Shown here: positions 9,333-18,505 of the stretch, one piece after another
Layout of the letters: each line of letters begins with the position of its first letter
How positions within the stretch are numbered: the first letter of the stretch is position 1
Source: CAZPRY01 sp964589175
GTDB lineage: Bacteria > Fidelibacterota > UBA2242
Assembly: GCA_964589175.1 (NCBI GenBank)
Contig: CAZPRY010000002.1
Location: forward strand, 1 to 64,000
Reading direction: 5' to 3'
DNA length: 64,000 nt
The notes under the pieces: model-generated
Database searches by the model: none
Told to the model about the DNA's origin: nothing
Seen by the model: the letters and a program-made list of their open reading frames with translations, nothing else
Position numbers and translations under genes: made by a program

Positions 9333-10697
9333 TCATCTCCCATCGGGCGGCCCCTGAATTTCCGCATTTAAGGTATTGCACAGCAGTTTCAATTCCGTCA
9401 CTTTATCGGCGGTCAGATCCGGGCCCGCGCAAAGGAACAGGGTTTTGTTCGCGTAAATGGGATCCATACCATCGAACACATGGCCCATCTCGCGGGCTCG
9501 TTCCCAGTCCGCCGTTCCGGGAATGGGCGAAAATGCCGCCAGCCGGGCGATAGCGCCACATTCACGGACAAACTCGAGGCTCTGCCGGACATCGGCATAA
9601 GTCTGCCCGGGCAGACCAAAGATCAGGTAGACCTCAATATCCCCGCTGCGGTATCCCGCCCGTCTCAGATGCTGCAGTGCATCGATAAAATTCCGATTGT
9701 TGGTCTTGTTGGACGACGCCCTCTGCCATTTCGGAACCACCGACTCAAGGCTCAGGCGGATTGTTTTAACGCCGGCACACAACATCAGCGCCGCCAGATT
9801 TTCATTGATCTCCCGCGCGAACAGGCCGTTGGGCGTATGGAAACTGGCTTCGACGCCGGAAGCCGCTATCCCCTCTAAAATCGGCACAATATGTTCTTCC
9901 TGATTAGCCAGCAGGGCGTCATCGTAAAAGGCAAAATGGCGCACGCCGAAGGTTTCGTAGATCGATGTAATCTCATGCAGCACATCTTCGGGCTCCCGCT
10001 GGCGGAAATCCGGGTTCAGCTGCCGGGTCGCGCAGTAGCTGCAGTGAAAGGGGCATCCGCGCGAGCTCAGAACCGGAACCGACTCCAGGCTGTTATAGAG
10101 TTCCCAGGGCAGAATGCCGCAGTCGTCAAAATCCGGAACGCGGGTATAATCCCGCTCGATCCCAAACAGCGAATCCAGCAGGGTGAGAACTTTCTTTTCG
10201 CCGTAGCCAGTGATCAGATAGTCCGCTTTGATTGTTTGCGAGGCATGTTCGGGATAGATTGTCGCATAGGTGCCGCCTAAAATTATCTTGGCCGTGGGCA
10301 GGTACTCGCGAACCAGGTCCACCGTTCGACGCAATCCGGGATACCAGTAGGTCATGTGGGAGGTCACCAATACGGCTTTGCAATCGGCATTCTGTCGTAA
10401 TGCCGCGGTAAACTGCTCGATCGTGGCGCCGTACAACCCGTATCGGCGCGGAACCCGCGCGAGGCTTTCCGGCTTCGGGATGATGGTCTTACGCAGTTTA
10501 CCGCGGCCGTCATCACGCTGCCCGGCGTTGCTCCCGCCCCAGCGCGCGCGATCCGTCAAATCGATCAGCGCCAGCTCGTAGTCGTATTTTTTTAGAAATT
10601 TGGCAATATACAAGAGTCCCAGCGGCTTGGCCCAAAGGTCATAGGCCGCAAAGTCGGCAATCCAGGGATTGACCAGCAATATCTTTCGCTTTCTCAT
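9333..10697 (-). CDS. B12-binding-domain radical SAM protein
   Basis: A 454-residue radical S-adenosylmethionine enzyme. Residues 1-170 form a Rossmann-like cobalamin-binding type domain (KILLVNPW, LGLLYIAKFL, KIILGGTYATIYPE). The iron-sulfur motif CPFHCSYC gives C215, C219 and C222. The downstream barrel includes IRLSLESV and YLIFGLPGQTYADV. The histidine loop of classical B12 binding (DxHxxG) is not seen, so cobalamin use is uncertain. Substrate unknown. The downstream partner is a DUF4416 gene 23 bases away. Confidence 0.85.
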   Translation of the reverse strand: MRKRKILLVNPWIADFAAYDLWAKPLGLLYIAKFLKKYDYELALIDLTDRARWGGSNAGQRDDGRGKLRKTIIPKPESLARVPRRYGLYGATIEQFTAALRQNADCKAVLVTSHMTYWYPGLRRTVDLVREYLPTAKIILGGTYATIYPEHASQTIKADYLITGYGEKKVLTLLDSLFGIERDYTRVPDFDDCGILPWELYNSLESVPVLSSRGCPFHCSYCATRQLNPDFRQREPEDVLHEITSIYETFGVRHFAFYDDALLANQEEHIVPILEGIAASGVEASFHTPNGLFAREINENLAALMLCAGVKTIRLSLESVVPKWQRASSNKTNNRNFIDALQHLRRAGYRSGDIEVYLIFGLPGQTYADVRQSLEFVRECGAIARLAAFSPIPGTADWERAREMGHVFDGMDPIYANKTLFLCAGPDLTADKVTELKLLCNTLNAEIQGPPDGR

Positions 10698-10812
10698 CGG
10701 AAAAAGTTAGCAGCTTCCGCTTTCAAACCAAAGCAATTCCGGTTAACCGCGCGCCGGAACGGTTTTCGTTTGAAGTGTATATTAGTGCAAAAAATTGTAT
10801 ATTCGTTCACCT

Positions 10813-12501
10813 ATGAAGGTGAAATCTTTCCTTTCAATCATAATCCTGTCGTTCTTCATGAATCCATCCGCTTCGGGCAGCGGCCTGGTCGTCAACGCCA
10901 ACGATCCAATCTACCTCTTTCTGCAGCGCCTGGCAACACGCGGGATCATTCACAATTACAGCGTCAGCGTATTATCATTAAAACGGGATGAGATCGCAGC
11001 GTTTCTGCAGGAGGCCGCGGAACATAGCGAGCGCTTGCACGGCACCGAACAGAAAATCCTGAACGAGTACTGCCGGGATTACCGCCGGGAACTCGGCGAA
11101 GAGCGTCACACCGATATTCAATCCGGCCGGACCGCCCAGGCACCATTACTCTCCAAAGGCGGCTTACAAAAGCGCACAAAGGACATCTTCGACCGCGACG
11201 ATCAGCAGGAAGAGAAACATCTTTTCGTCTTCGAAGAGGGTGCATCTTTTCTCTGGGTGGACCTGCGCGAAAAGGTCAAGATCGAAAGCAAAAGCAGTGC
11301 CTTCCGCCTACTGCAGTCCGACGATATCCATATCCGCGGCGGACTCGGCGAACAGCTCTCGTTTCAGATGAACGCCTTCCGCTACCTCAAAACCTGGAAT
11401 CCCGATTTTCCCGATACACTCGAAGAACAGCTGGGCAAATGGGGCATGTACCAGCCCGACTCCAGCTTTACTTTCGATGATACTTACGCCTCCCTGGCTT
11501 TTCATCACAAGTATTTTGATATCGGCCTCTACCGGCAACCCGTTCTGTGGGGACCGAGCTATCACAACAATCTGATCCTCTCCGGGCAAGCGCCGACCCT
11601 GTCATATTTCGGATTCACCAGCACATTTAAATCCGTGCGCTTTTCATCTATCCACGCAGCCTTGCTGAATGACAGCACCGGTATTCGCAGCGCGCCGGAC
11701 GACGTAAGAAACATCCAGAAGCATCTGGCCGCGCACCGAATCGATATCTCATTGTTCAAGGGCAGGGCCGCGCTGGGCTTCACCGATCTGATCGTCTATG
11801 GCAACCGCGGTATTGAACTCGCCTACCTGACGCCGGTCAATTTCTATTGGTCGATCGAGCATAATCTGATGGACCGCGACAACTCGCTGCTTGCTATCGA
11901 CTTCAACACCAGCCTGATCCCCAACCTGAATTTCTACGGCTCACTGCTAATTGATGAACTCCGCTTCGGCGAACTGGGCCGGCAGTGGTGGGCCAATAAA
12001 CAGGCCGTTCAGGCCGGCCTGCGATGGTCGACTTTCGTGTTGCAATGCCCGGTCAACCTGCAGGTGGAATTTAGCGCCGTGAGACCCTGGACATACACCC
12101 ACCAGAGCATCTCGGCCAATTATGCCCACAACGGCTTCGCACTGGGTTTTCCGTACGGCCCCAATTCGCAGATGCTGTATCTCTTTGCCGACGCCTATTT
12201 CAATCGCCGAAGCTACCTGATGACGGAGTATTCCTATCTACGGCATGGCAAAGATGCGGACGCTAAGGTCTGGGGCGGTGACATTTTATCCAGTTATCTC
12301 GACCGCGATGAGAACTTTGATCATTCAACGACCTGGCTGATGGGCCCAATTGAGACCACCCATTTCATAAAAATGCGGCTTCACTATGAACTTTTCAATG
12401 ATTGCTATGTAATCCCGGGATTATATTATCTGAAGCGTACTTTTCGACAAAACTCGGAACAGGACCTATTCATGTATATCGGTCTGACGATAGATATTTA
12501 A
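10813..12501 (+). CDS. Outer-membrane beta-barrel protein, Wzi (capsule assembly)-like
   Basis: A 562-residue exported protein. Start at 10813 puts a basic-hydrophobic signal peptide (KVKSFLSIIILSFFMNPSAS) at the N-terminus. The next segment (VNANDPIYLFLQRLATRGII) resembles the start of Wzi/capsule-assembly proteins. The remainder is rich in alternating aromatic strands such as YFDIGLYRQPVLWGPSYHNN and FIKMRLHYELFNDCYVIPGL, consistent with a beta-barrel ending in an aromatic-rich strand. It is followed three bases later by a glycosyltransferase, fitting a surface polysaccharide role (inference). TATATT lies nine bases before the ATG; no Shine-Dalgarno. Confidence 0.65.
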   Translation: MKVKSFLSIIILSFFMNPSASGSGLVVNANDPIYLFLQRLATRGIIHNYSVSVLSLKRDEIAAFLQEAAEHSERLHGTEQKILNEYCRDYRRELGEERHTDIQSGRTAQAPLLSKGGLQKRTKDIFDRDDQQEEKHLFVFEEGASFLWVDLREKVKIESKSSAFRLLQSDDIHIRGGLGEQLSFQMNAFRYLKTWNPDFPDTLEEQLGKWGMYQPDSSFTFDDTYASLAFHHKYFDIGLYRQPVLWGPSYHNNLILSGQAPTLSYFGFTSTFKSVRFSSIHAALLNDSTGIRSAPDDVRNIQKHLAAHRIDISLFKGRAALGFTDLIVYGNRGIELAYLTPVNFYWSIEHNLMDRDNSLLAIDFNTSLIPNLNFYGSLLIDELRFGELGRQWWANKQAVQAGLRWSTFVLQCPVNLQVEFSAVRPWTYTHQSISANYAHNGFALGFPYGPNSQMLYLFADAYFNRRSYLMTEYSYLRHGKDADAKVWGGDILSSYLDRDENFDHSTTWLMGPIETTHFIKMRLHYELFNDCYVIPGLYYLKRTFRQNSEQDLFMYIGLTIDI

Positions 12502-12504
12502 ACT

Positions 12505-13593
12505 TTGGCAGTGACTACTTTTAGCCTTATTCTAGCGATAGGATACTTCCTGATCATGTTAATCACGGCATGGACGCTGGCCCATCTGCGTTTTGCAGTA
12601 ACCGAAGCTCTTCCCAAAGTATCGATCGTCGTTGCGGCCCGTAATGAAGAGTGCGTTCTTCCGGCCCTGCTCCAAAGTCTAGCGGCCCTGCAATATCCTG
12701 CCGACCGGTACCAGGTGGTCCTGGTCGATGACGATTCCGAAGACGGCACCCACGCTCTTCTCAATCAATTCGCCCGCCAACATAGCAACTGGAAAGTACT
12801 TCGGCACAGCAAGGCCGATGACCGGCTGAAAGGAAAGAAGGGGCCTCTGACCCTGGCGATCATGGAAAGCGAAGGCGACATCATACTGGCGACGGACGCC
12901 GATTGTGTCGTGCCGCCGGGCTGGATAAAAAGCATGGTGCGCTACTTCACGCCGCAGACCGGAATGGTTCTGGGGCACAGCCCGGTCGTTCAGGAAGCGA
13001 ATTTTCTCAACAGACTCCTGCGTTTCGACAGCCTCTGTGAGGCTTCCGCCGCCGCCGCAACCACGCACTTCAATAAACCGCTGCACTCCAACGGCCGCAA
13101 CCTGGCCTTCCGGCGGACCGCCTTCGATGAAGTGAACGGATACGCCAAAATATCGAAAATCGCCACCGGCGACGATTTCTTCCTCTCGCAGCTGATCAGC
13201 CGTAAAACACACTGGAAAATCGCTTACAACACGGATCCGGAGAGTTACGTCGTTACCCATTCCGAACGCTGGAACCGTAAGTTCGTCCATCAGCAATTGC
13301 GCCGCAATGGTAAAGCCTTCTATCTGCGGCCCGTCTATTTCTGCCTGGCGGCCTGGGTATTCCTCTTCCACCTGACCCTGCTTGTCCTTGTGTTCTTGCC
13401 CGGCTATCGAATGCTGTTTGCCATCCTGCTGGCCGGTAAATTCGCAGTTGAACTTCTGGCTACTCGCCAGGGCGCCCAACGCTTCCGGCAGGAGAAACTG
13501 CTGCGTTATTTCCCGGTGATGTGGCTGCTGTATCCGGTCTTTATTATTGGTTTCGCCGTTCTGGGATCTTTACAGCTGTATCGCTGGAAGTAA
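12505..13593 (+). CDS. Family 2 glycosyltransferase, membrane-anchored
   Basis: A 362-residue GT2 enzyme transferring an activated sugar onto a lipid or polysaccharide acceptor at the inner membrane. One N-terminal membrane segment is followed by the GT-A domain: VSIVVAARNEE, VVLVDDDSEDGT, and the metal motif ILATDADCVVPPGW. A TGDDFF motif and HQQLRRNGKA follow, then two or three C-terminal membrane segments. The start is TTG at 12505, three bases past the Wzi-like stop; GTG at 12511 is an alternative. Its 3' end overlaps the opposite-strand glycosyltransferase by 50 bases. Confidence 0.85.
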   Translation: MAVTTFSLILAIGYFLIMLITAWTLAHLRFAVTEALPKVSIVVAARNEECVLPALLQSLAALQYPADRYQVVLVDDDSEDGTHALLNQFARQHSNWKVLRHSKADDRLKGKKGPLTLAIMESEGDIILATDADCVVPPGWIKSMVRYFTPQTGMVLGHSPVVQEANFLNRLLRFDSLCEASAAAATTHFNKPLHSNGRNLAFRRTAFDEVNGYAKISKIATGDDFFLSQLISRKTHWKIAYNTDPESYVVTHSERWNRKFVHQQLRRNGKAFYLRPVYFCLAAWVFLFHLTLLVLVFLPGYRMLFAILLAGKFAVELLATRQGAQRFRQEKLLRYFPVMWLLYPVFIIGFAVLGSLQLYRWK

Positions 13594-14713
13594 GCCCTTT
13601 TTTTGTGCCCCAGCCCATGCGCTTCCCGAAGAAACTGGCAACACCCATAAAAACCGTATAGGGCATCTGGATCAGGAACCACGGTAAAAATATTTTTCTC
13701 AGCACTTTTCGATCGTAGACGGCCGTCGCCCGCCGACACAACATACCCTCGCCAATTAGTTTCACACCGACCAGCACCAGAAATTGCCACAGCGGGACGG
13801 AGAAGAAAACTGCTCCTAACAGAAATGCAATCGGCGCCAAGTTGGCCATGAAGGCGGCCAGCAAAACGATAAAAAACGGGACATTCAGCGAGAGCATATA
13901 ATTCGCGTCAGTTGCCCAGCGAATCCTCTGCCGCACGAAGATACTCAAGCGGTCCACGGGTTCATTTTGCACCCAGGCCCGGGCATCTGCGGCAAAGGTA
14001 ATTTTTCCGAGATTATGACGATAAATGAGTTGCATAAAAAGAGAGTCGTCCCCGGCGACATAGTCTTTCAACGGCGCAAAACCGCCGACGGCCTCAAAAC
14101 CGGATCTGCGGAAGGCCAGGTTCTGGCCGCTGCAGCCCCAGGGCAATCCAAGATTCATGGAACCCTGAGTGCCCGCCATTAACATCAGGAAATCCAGCGC
14201 CTGGAAACGATCGAAAAACGAGCCGTCTCTGGTCTGGCCGGAAAATCCCGCGACCATCGCAGTAGAGGTGTTGAAATAAGCGGCGACGGTGGACATCCAC
14301 TCCGGTCCCATTACGCAATCCGCATCCGTGATCATGATGATTTCGCCGCGTGAATTTCGGATGCCGTGATTCAGCGGCGCCTTTTTAAAAATATAGTCCG
14401 ATTGAACACCCAGCATCGAGAGCACGTGCATATTGTTGCAGTCCCGGATATGTTCTCGCAGATAATCCCCGCTGCCGTCGTCGGAACAGTCATCGACGAA
14501 AATGATTTCATGTTTATCTTCGGGATAATTCTGCTCTCTCAGGTGCTGCAGGAGCTGCGCTAAATTGACCAATTCATTTTTAATCGGGATTATGACAGAG
14601 ATGAAAGGCGCGGCTGTCGAGACGGGCTTCTTCGGAAAAGAGAGGCCGCTCAGAAAAAGGATCAGTGTGAAAAAATAAATCGCCGAAAAGAGGATTGAAA
14701 TCCAGAAAATCAC
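13544..14713 (-). CDS. Family 2 glycosyltransferase, membrane-anchored
   Basis: A 389-residue GT2 enzyme with the same plan as the convergent neighbour: N-terminal membrane segment, FISVIIPIKNELVNL, IIFVDDCSDDGSGD, IMITDADCVMGPEWM, a VAGDDSLF motif, the acceptor-site motif RQRIRWATDANY, and C-terminal membrane segments. It shares more of the processive-type signature (QRxRW) than its partner. The last 50 bases lie inside the 3' end of the plus-strand gene. It is 11 bases before mgtE in the leftward direction of transcription, but a functional link with mgtE is not evident. Confidence 0.85.
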   Translation of the reverse strand: MIFWISILFSAIYFFTLILFLSGLSFPKKPVSTAAPFISVIIPIKNELVNLAQLLQHLREQNYPEDKHEIIFVDDCSDDGSGDYLREHIRDCNNMHVLSMLGVQSDYIFKKAPLNHGIRNSRGEIIMITDADCVMGPEWMSTVAAYFNTSTAMVAGFSGQTRDGSFFDRFQALDFLMLMAGTQGSMNLGLPWGCSGQNLAFRRSGFEAVGGFAPLKDYVAGDDSLFMQLIYRHNLGKITFAADARAWVQNEPVDRLSIFVRQRIRWATDANYMLSLNVPFFIVLLAAFMANLAPIAFLLGAVFFSVPLWQFLVLVGVKLIGEGMLCRRATAVYDRKVLRKIFLPWFLIQMPYTVFMGVASFFGKRMGWGTKKGLTSSDTAVKIPERRNQ

Positions 14714-14724
14714 TGGCCCTCAAA

Positions 14725-16086
14725 TCATAAAAGTAATAGCGTTGCGGTTACATAATACACGGTCACACCGACAATATCTCCGATCGTGGCGACAATCGGA
14801 CCGGTGGCTACGGCCGGATCGATACGCAGGCGATCGAGCAGAATCGGAATCAAAGTCCCGTTTATTGCGGCAATCAACATCGACAGCGTAATCGAAATTC
14901 CAATGGATATTCCGATCCGAATAATGCTAAGATCGTTATGATAAAATAGAATCGAAAATAACGCCAGCAACACACCATAGGCAGCTCCCAGCAGGAGACC
15001 GATTTTAAGCTGTCCCAGGAAAACCGAAAGAATCTCTTTGACGTTAATTCTTCCGGTCGCAATACCGCGCACAATGATCGTCGACGACTGCGTACCGACG
15101 TTGCCGCTCATGCCCATTACGATCGGCATGAAGGCCGCCAGGATGATGAATTTGTCGATCATATGCTGGAAACTCATGATGATCATGGAGACCACGAAGC
15201 CGCCCAAAAACGTGGCAAATAACCAGGGAAAGCGGATCTTGACCGCCTCGAAGGTCGACTTCAATAGGATTTCACGATCCTTACCGACGCCGGCCATTTG
15301 CAGAAAGTCTTCGGTGGCCTCTTCCCGAATCACGTCGATAATATCGTCAACGGTGACAATTCCCAGCAGTGTATTGTCTCTATCGATGACCGGCACCGCC
15401 AAAAAATCGTAGCGGCTGATGATCCGCGCCACCTCTTCCTGGTCCGTCTCGGGCTGAACGCTTACCGTTCGGGTCATCATGATGCTCTTCAGTTTCGTCT
15501 CCGGGGCCACCGTCAGCAACTGGCGCACGGATAAAACACCGCTGAGCTTGTCGTTATCATCCACGACATAAATATAGAAAACCATCTCCAGGTCCTGCTG
15601 CTTGCGAATCACGCTGACGGCGTCCTGAACCGTGTCTTCCTCATGCATTTTAAACGGCAGGGGAACCATGATACCACCCGCCGTATCCGGAGGATACATC
15701 ATCAATTCTTCCAGATCCTCGGAATCGGTGGTGGCCATCATCTCGAGCACCTGATGCCCGATTTCTTCGGGAAGTTGGGCGACAATGTCGGCCTGATCGT
15801 CCGGCGCCATCTCGTTCAGGATATCCACGATATGCGTCGGTTCCATGGATTTCAGCAAATCTATCAATACGGCCTGATCCAATTCGGGTAGAAATTCGGC
15901 CTTATAGGAATGGTCCGGAATCAGTTCAAAAACGAGTTCCCTCTCTATATCGGAGAATGAGCGGAACAGTCCAGCCAAATCCGCGGGGTGGGTTTTGGCA
16001 ATCATCTTCTGAATATTCGGCCGAGCGTTCCGGCGAATCAAGCGCCGGTAGGCATCCAGCAAAATCATAAATTCATGATCCAGCAT
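14725..16086 (-). CDS. mgtE: Magnesium transporter MgtE
   Basis: A 453-residue Mg2+ channel. The N-terminal superhelical domain (about 1-130, with repeats such as LLKSMEPTHIVDILNEM and VAQLPEEIGHQVLEMM) is followed by tandem CBS domains (about 135-255, ending VTVDDIIDVI) that sense Mg2+, then five membrane helices from about 285, including GNVGTQSSTIIVRG, the family pore signature. GGAG six bases before the ATG supports the start. It lies 13 bases after the CPBP protease gene, probably in one operon. Confidence 0.95.
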   Translation of the reverse strand: MLDHEFMILLDAYRRLIRRNARPNIQKMIAKTHPADLAGLFRSFSDIERELVFELIPDHSYKAEFLPELDQAVLIDLLKSMEPTHIVDILNEMAPDDQADIVAQLPEEIGHQVLEMMATTDSEDLEELMMYPPDTAGGIMVPLPFKMHEEDTVQDAVSVIRKQQDLEMVFYIYVVDDNDKLSGVLSVRQLLTVAPETKLKSIMMTRTVSVQPETDQEEVARIISRYDFLAVPVIDRDNTLLGIVTVDDIIDVIREEATEDFLQMAGVGKDREILLKSTFEAVKIRFPWLFATFLGGFVVSMIIMSFQHMIDKFIILAAFMPIVMGMSGNVGTQSSTIIVRGIATGRINVKEILSVFLGQLKIGLLLGAAYGVLLALFSILFYHNDLSIIRIGISIGISITLSMLIAAINGTLIPILLDRLRIDPAVATGPIVATIGDIVGVTVYYVTATLLLL

Positions 16087-16099
16087 AGCACGCTCCGGT

Positions 16100-16966
16100 T
16101 TATTGGTTATCCAACGGCGGTTGCGTTGGTTGATACATATTTTCTATGAAAATGACATCCTCATCGCGCTCGGCCAGCGGGGTGACCCGGATAAAGGTCT
16201 TCAGTCCCCAGTACAACAATACGGCCCCGGTTATCAGCAGCGGGGGTGAAACATGTCCCTTCCAAATACACCACCACGGGAGAAGACTCTCGTCCAGATT
16301 GGATATAAGGGATGAAGATCCGTTATACATCGCATGCAGCAGAAAAGGCACCCAGATCGAATTCGTCCGCCAGGCCACATAGCCCAGGAAAATACCGATA
16401 ATATAAATCTGGATCAGCCACCAGGGATTGAAATGAATCAGGGCGAAGGTCAAAGCCGAGACCAGGACGGCCTTGGTCGCATCTTTATAACGGTACTCCA
16501 GCACGCGTTGAAAAAATCCGCGTACTACCAACTCTTCGACCAGCGGTCCGAAGATAAAAACGACACCGATACTGAAAAATCCGGAGACGAAATCATCCAC
16601 TTTCATGAAATTCGTTATCTGGGAGAAATTCTCCGGCAAGGGGATCAGCATTTGTATGATCCGGTCCAATTCTTCAGTCAGGATGATCAACCCCGCCCCG
16701 AGAGGAAGCGCGGCTAAAAGTGACCACATCGACACCGGTTTCAGCCTAAAACATCGCCGCGGAGCGGAGTGCATTTTTCTGACCCATAGGAATATCGGAA
16801 CAGGGATCAGGAGTTCTCCGATCGCCAGAGAAATCTGCATCAATGCGACTTCGTCCGTTCTGCCGATAAAGATCGCCAACAGGACCAGGGCCACCATTAC
16901 GCCGAATATCATACCAAAGATCAGCAGAAAAACAGATGTTCGGATTTTAGGGATAATCTCTGGCAT
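16100..16966 (-). CDS. CPBP family intramembrane metalloprotease
   Basis: A 288-residue protein with about eight membrane segments. The Abi/CPBP motifs are intact: EELVVRG (E144, E145, R149), a histidine in ALIHFNPW (H178), and HAMYN (H211). Members are Rce1-like glutamate proteases; many have unknown substrates. AAGGA lies nine bases before the ATG, and a good promoter lies at 17002-17030. Probably transcribed together with mgtE. Confidence 0.88.
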   Translation of the reverse strand: MPEIIPKIRTSVFLLIFGMIFGVMVALVLLAIFIGRTDEVALMQISLAIGELLIPVPIFLWVRKMHSAPRRCFRLKPVSMWSLLAALPLGAGLIILTEELDRIIQMLIPLPENFSQITNFMKVDDFVSGFFSIGVVFIFGPLVEELVVRGFFQRVLEYRYKDATKAVLVSALTFALIHFNPWWLIQIYIIGIFLGYVAWRTNSIWVPFLLHAMYNGSSSLISNLDESLLPWWCIWKGHVSPPLLITGAVLLYWGLKTFIRVTPLAERDEDVIFIENMYQPTQPPLDNQ

Positions 16967-17001
16967 GCTAAACGGTCCTTTTTGTGGCGAAGAAGCCAGT
17001 G

Positions 17002-17030
17002 AATTTAGAGACTCATCCCAGCAAAGTCAA
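17002..17030 (-). promoter_or_regulatory. Putative promoter of the CPBP-mgtE operon
   Basis: Read on the minus strand: TTGACT (17030-17025), a 17-base spacer, TAAATT (17007-17002). The predicted transcript would start near 16995, about 29 bases before the CPBP start codon, leaving room for the AAGGA ribosome site. Confidence 0.5.
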
Positions 17031-17065
17031 GGCCGGCAAATGGCGTTCGGACACCCGTTCGCGGG

Positions 17066-17629
17066 CTAATTCGAGACGCCTTGCGGTTCGGCGTCGGCCT
17101 GCACCGGCATCCGGAAAAGCGTCTGCATGGTCTGGGTGATTACTTCCGAATCGTCCTCCTGAAAACCATGTTTGTACAGAACGACACGGCCGTCGGCCTG
17201 GATAATGACCAGGGTCGGGGTTACCGTGGCGCCGTACTTCTTGGCCACCATGCCGTATTTATCCTGCAGTACCGGCAGGCAGAAACCCATCTGGCTGATA
17301 TATTTCTTGACGATATGTTCTTCTTCGCCGACGTTCACGAGATAAAATTGAATCTCACCGTACTCCTTCTCCAGAGCGTGCAGAAAGGGAATTTCCTTAC
17401 GGCAGGGCATACAGGATGTCGTAAAAAAACTCAACACGACCGGGCACTTCGAGGCTGGCCGGGCATTCGCTCCCACAACCTTGCTCAGAAAAAAGTCGCC
17501 ACCGCCCACTTTTCTGGCAAAGAATGAGGGCGCCTCATCTCCCACTTTCAATACTTCCTCCGCCCGAACTGTCGACAACAGTCCCAGAAGCACAACGCAA
17601 ACAATAGAAAAACCGCGCTTGAATATCAT
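17066..17629 (-). CDS. TlpA/ResA-like thioredoxin-fold protein, exported
   Basis: A 187-residue periplasmic thiol-disulfide protein. Signal peptide in the first 22 residues (GFSIVCVVLLGLLSTVRAEE). The redox motif is C73-M-P-C76 in FFTTSCMPCRKEIPFL, preceded by the AhpC/TSA-type start VGDEAPSFFARK. The ATG at 17629 sits behind AAGGGG at a usual distance; the GTG at 17635 is too close. The trmH-type gene ends nine bases upstream. Likely keeps exported protein or cytochrome thiols reduced; the partner is not identifiable. Confidence 0.85.
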   Translation of the reverse strand: MIFKRGFSIVCVVLLGLLSTVRAEEVLKVGDEAPSFFARKVGGGDFFLSKVVGANARPASKCPVVLSFFTTSCMPCRKEIPFLHALEKEYGEIQFYLVNVGEEEHIVKKYISQMGFCLPVLQDKYGMVAKKYGATVTPTLVIIQADGRVVLYKHGFQEDDSEVITQTMQTLFRMPVQADAEPQGVSN

Positions 17630-17644
17630 GCTCACCCCTTATTG

Positions 17645-18460
17645 TTATATCATTAAGCGATTCAATATTATGCCTACCGAGACCCCCAGATTCAGCGATT
17701 CACCGTAGCCTCGTTTTTCAATTCCCACAACACGATCGGCGCTCTCCAGTATATTTCGCGGAACGCCGTGAGTCTCGCTTCCGAATACCAGCACCCAGGA
17801 GGGACCTGTTTTCCCGGGGTTGCGATCCGTCCCGGACCCATCCGCGGCCAGCAGAGCGAGACCCTGCTTCCGGATCTCATCCACCAGCAGTTCAAATTCC
17901 ACCGCTTCCATGATACTCAACCGGAAAAGAGCGCCCATGGACCCACGCACGACTTTCGGGCCGTACACATCCGCCGAGCCCGGAGAGAGAATCACCCGTT
18001 TCACCCCAAACCAAAGAGCCGTACGAAGCACCGACCCCAGATTCCCGGGATCGTTGATCTCCCATAAATATATAGCCGGAGTATCGGTCCCTGTCAAGGA
18101 AAAACTGACCGGCGCGGGAAGTTCTGCTACCGCGATAACCCCCTCCGGCGCCCGGAGTGTACCGATACGATCGATCTCAATTCGTTTTATCAGTGTCGGC
18201 TGAACGCCCCGGCCCCGTAAAAGCACCTGAAATTCCAGGTATTCCGCCGCCAGATCTTCTGCAATATACAGTGACTCCAGCGGGTAACTGGAAGTTATCG
18301 CCTCGGTCACCGGCTTGATGCCTTCAATCAGAAAACGTCGGTGTTGCCGGCGATATTTTTTCTGCTGCAGTGAGCGCAGAAACGTGCGCCGGCTGACGGA
18401 TAGGTTCAGATCCGTCCCTTCCATCGCGTCACTTTGCAACAGTGTCTTTGTTATTGCCAT
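17645..18460 (-). CDS. SpoU/TrmH family RNA 2'-O-methyltransferase
   Basis: A 271-residue SPOUT-class enzyme that methylates a ribose in tRNA or rRNA. An N-terminal substrate-binding part (about 22-110, RRTFLRSLQQKKYRRQHRRF) is followed by the knotted domain with motif 1 NDPGNLGSVLRTA, motif 2 VFGSETHGVP and motif 3 GYGESLNLGVSVGI. Motif 3 normally ends SLNVSVA; here SLNLGVS, a mild variant. AGGGGA precedes the ATG. Which RNA is modified cannot be decided. Confidence 0.88.
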   Translation of the reverse strand: MAITKTLLQSDAMEGTDLNLSVSRRTFLRSLQQKKYRRQHRRFLIEGIKPVTEAITSSYPLESLYIAEDLAAEYLEFQVLLRGRGVQPTLIKRIEIDRIGTLRAPEGVIAVAELPAPVSFSLTGTDTPAIYLWEINDPGNLGSVLRTALWFGVKRVILSPGSADVYGPKVVRGSMGALFRLSIMEAVEFELLVDEIRKQGLALLAADGSGTDRNPGKTGPSWVLVFGSETHGVPRNILESADRVVGIEKRGYGESLNLGVSVGIILNRLMI

Positions 18461-18505
18461 TTGTCCCCTGAAATCGAAAATTTACAGTCCCTCGGACCGC
18501 GATTC

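Noticed and set aside
13594..13612. T-run after the plus-strand glycosyltransferase as a terminator
   Set aside because: No stem precedes the T-run, and the bases code for the convergent glycosyltransferase.
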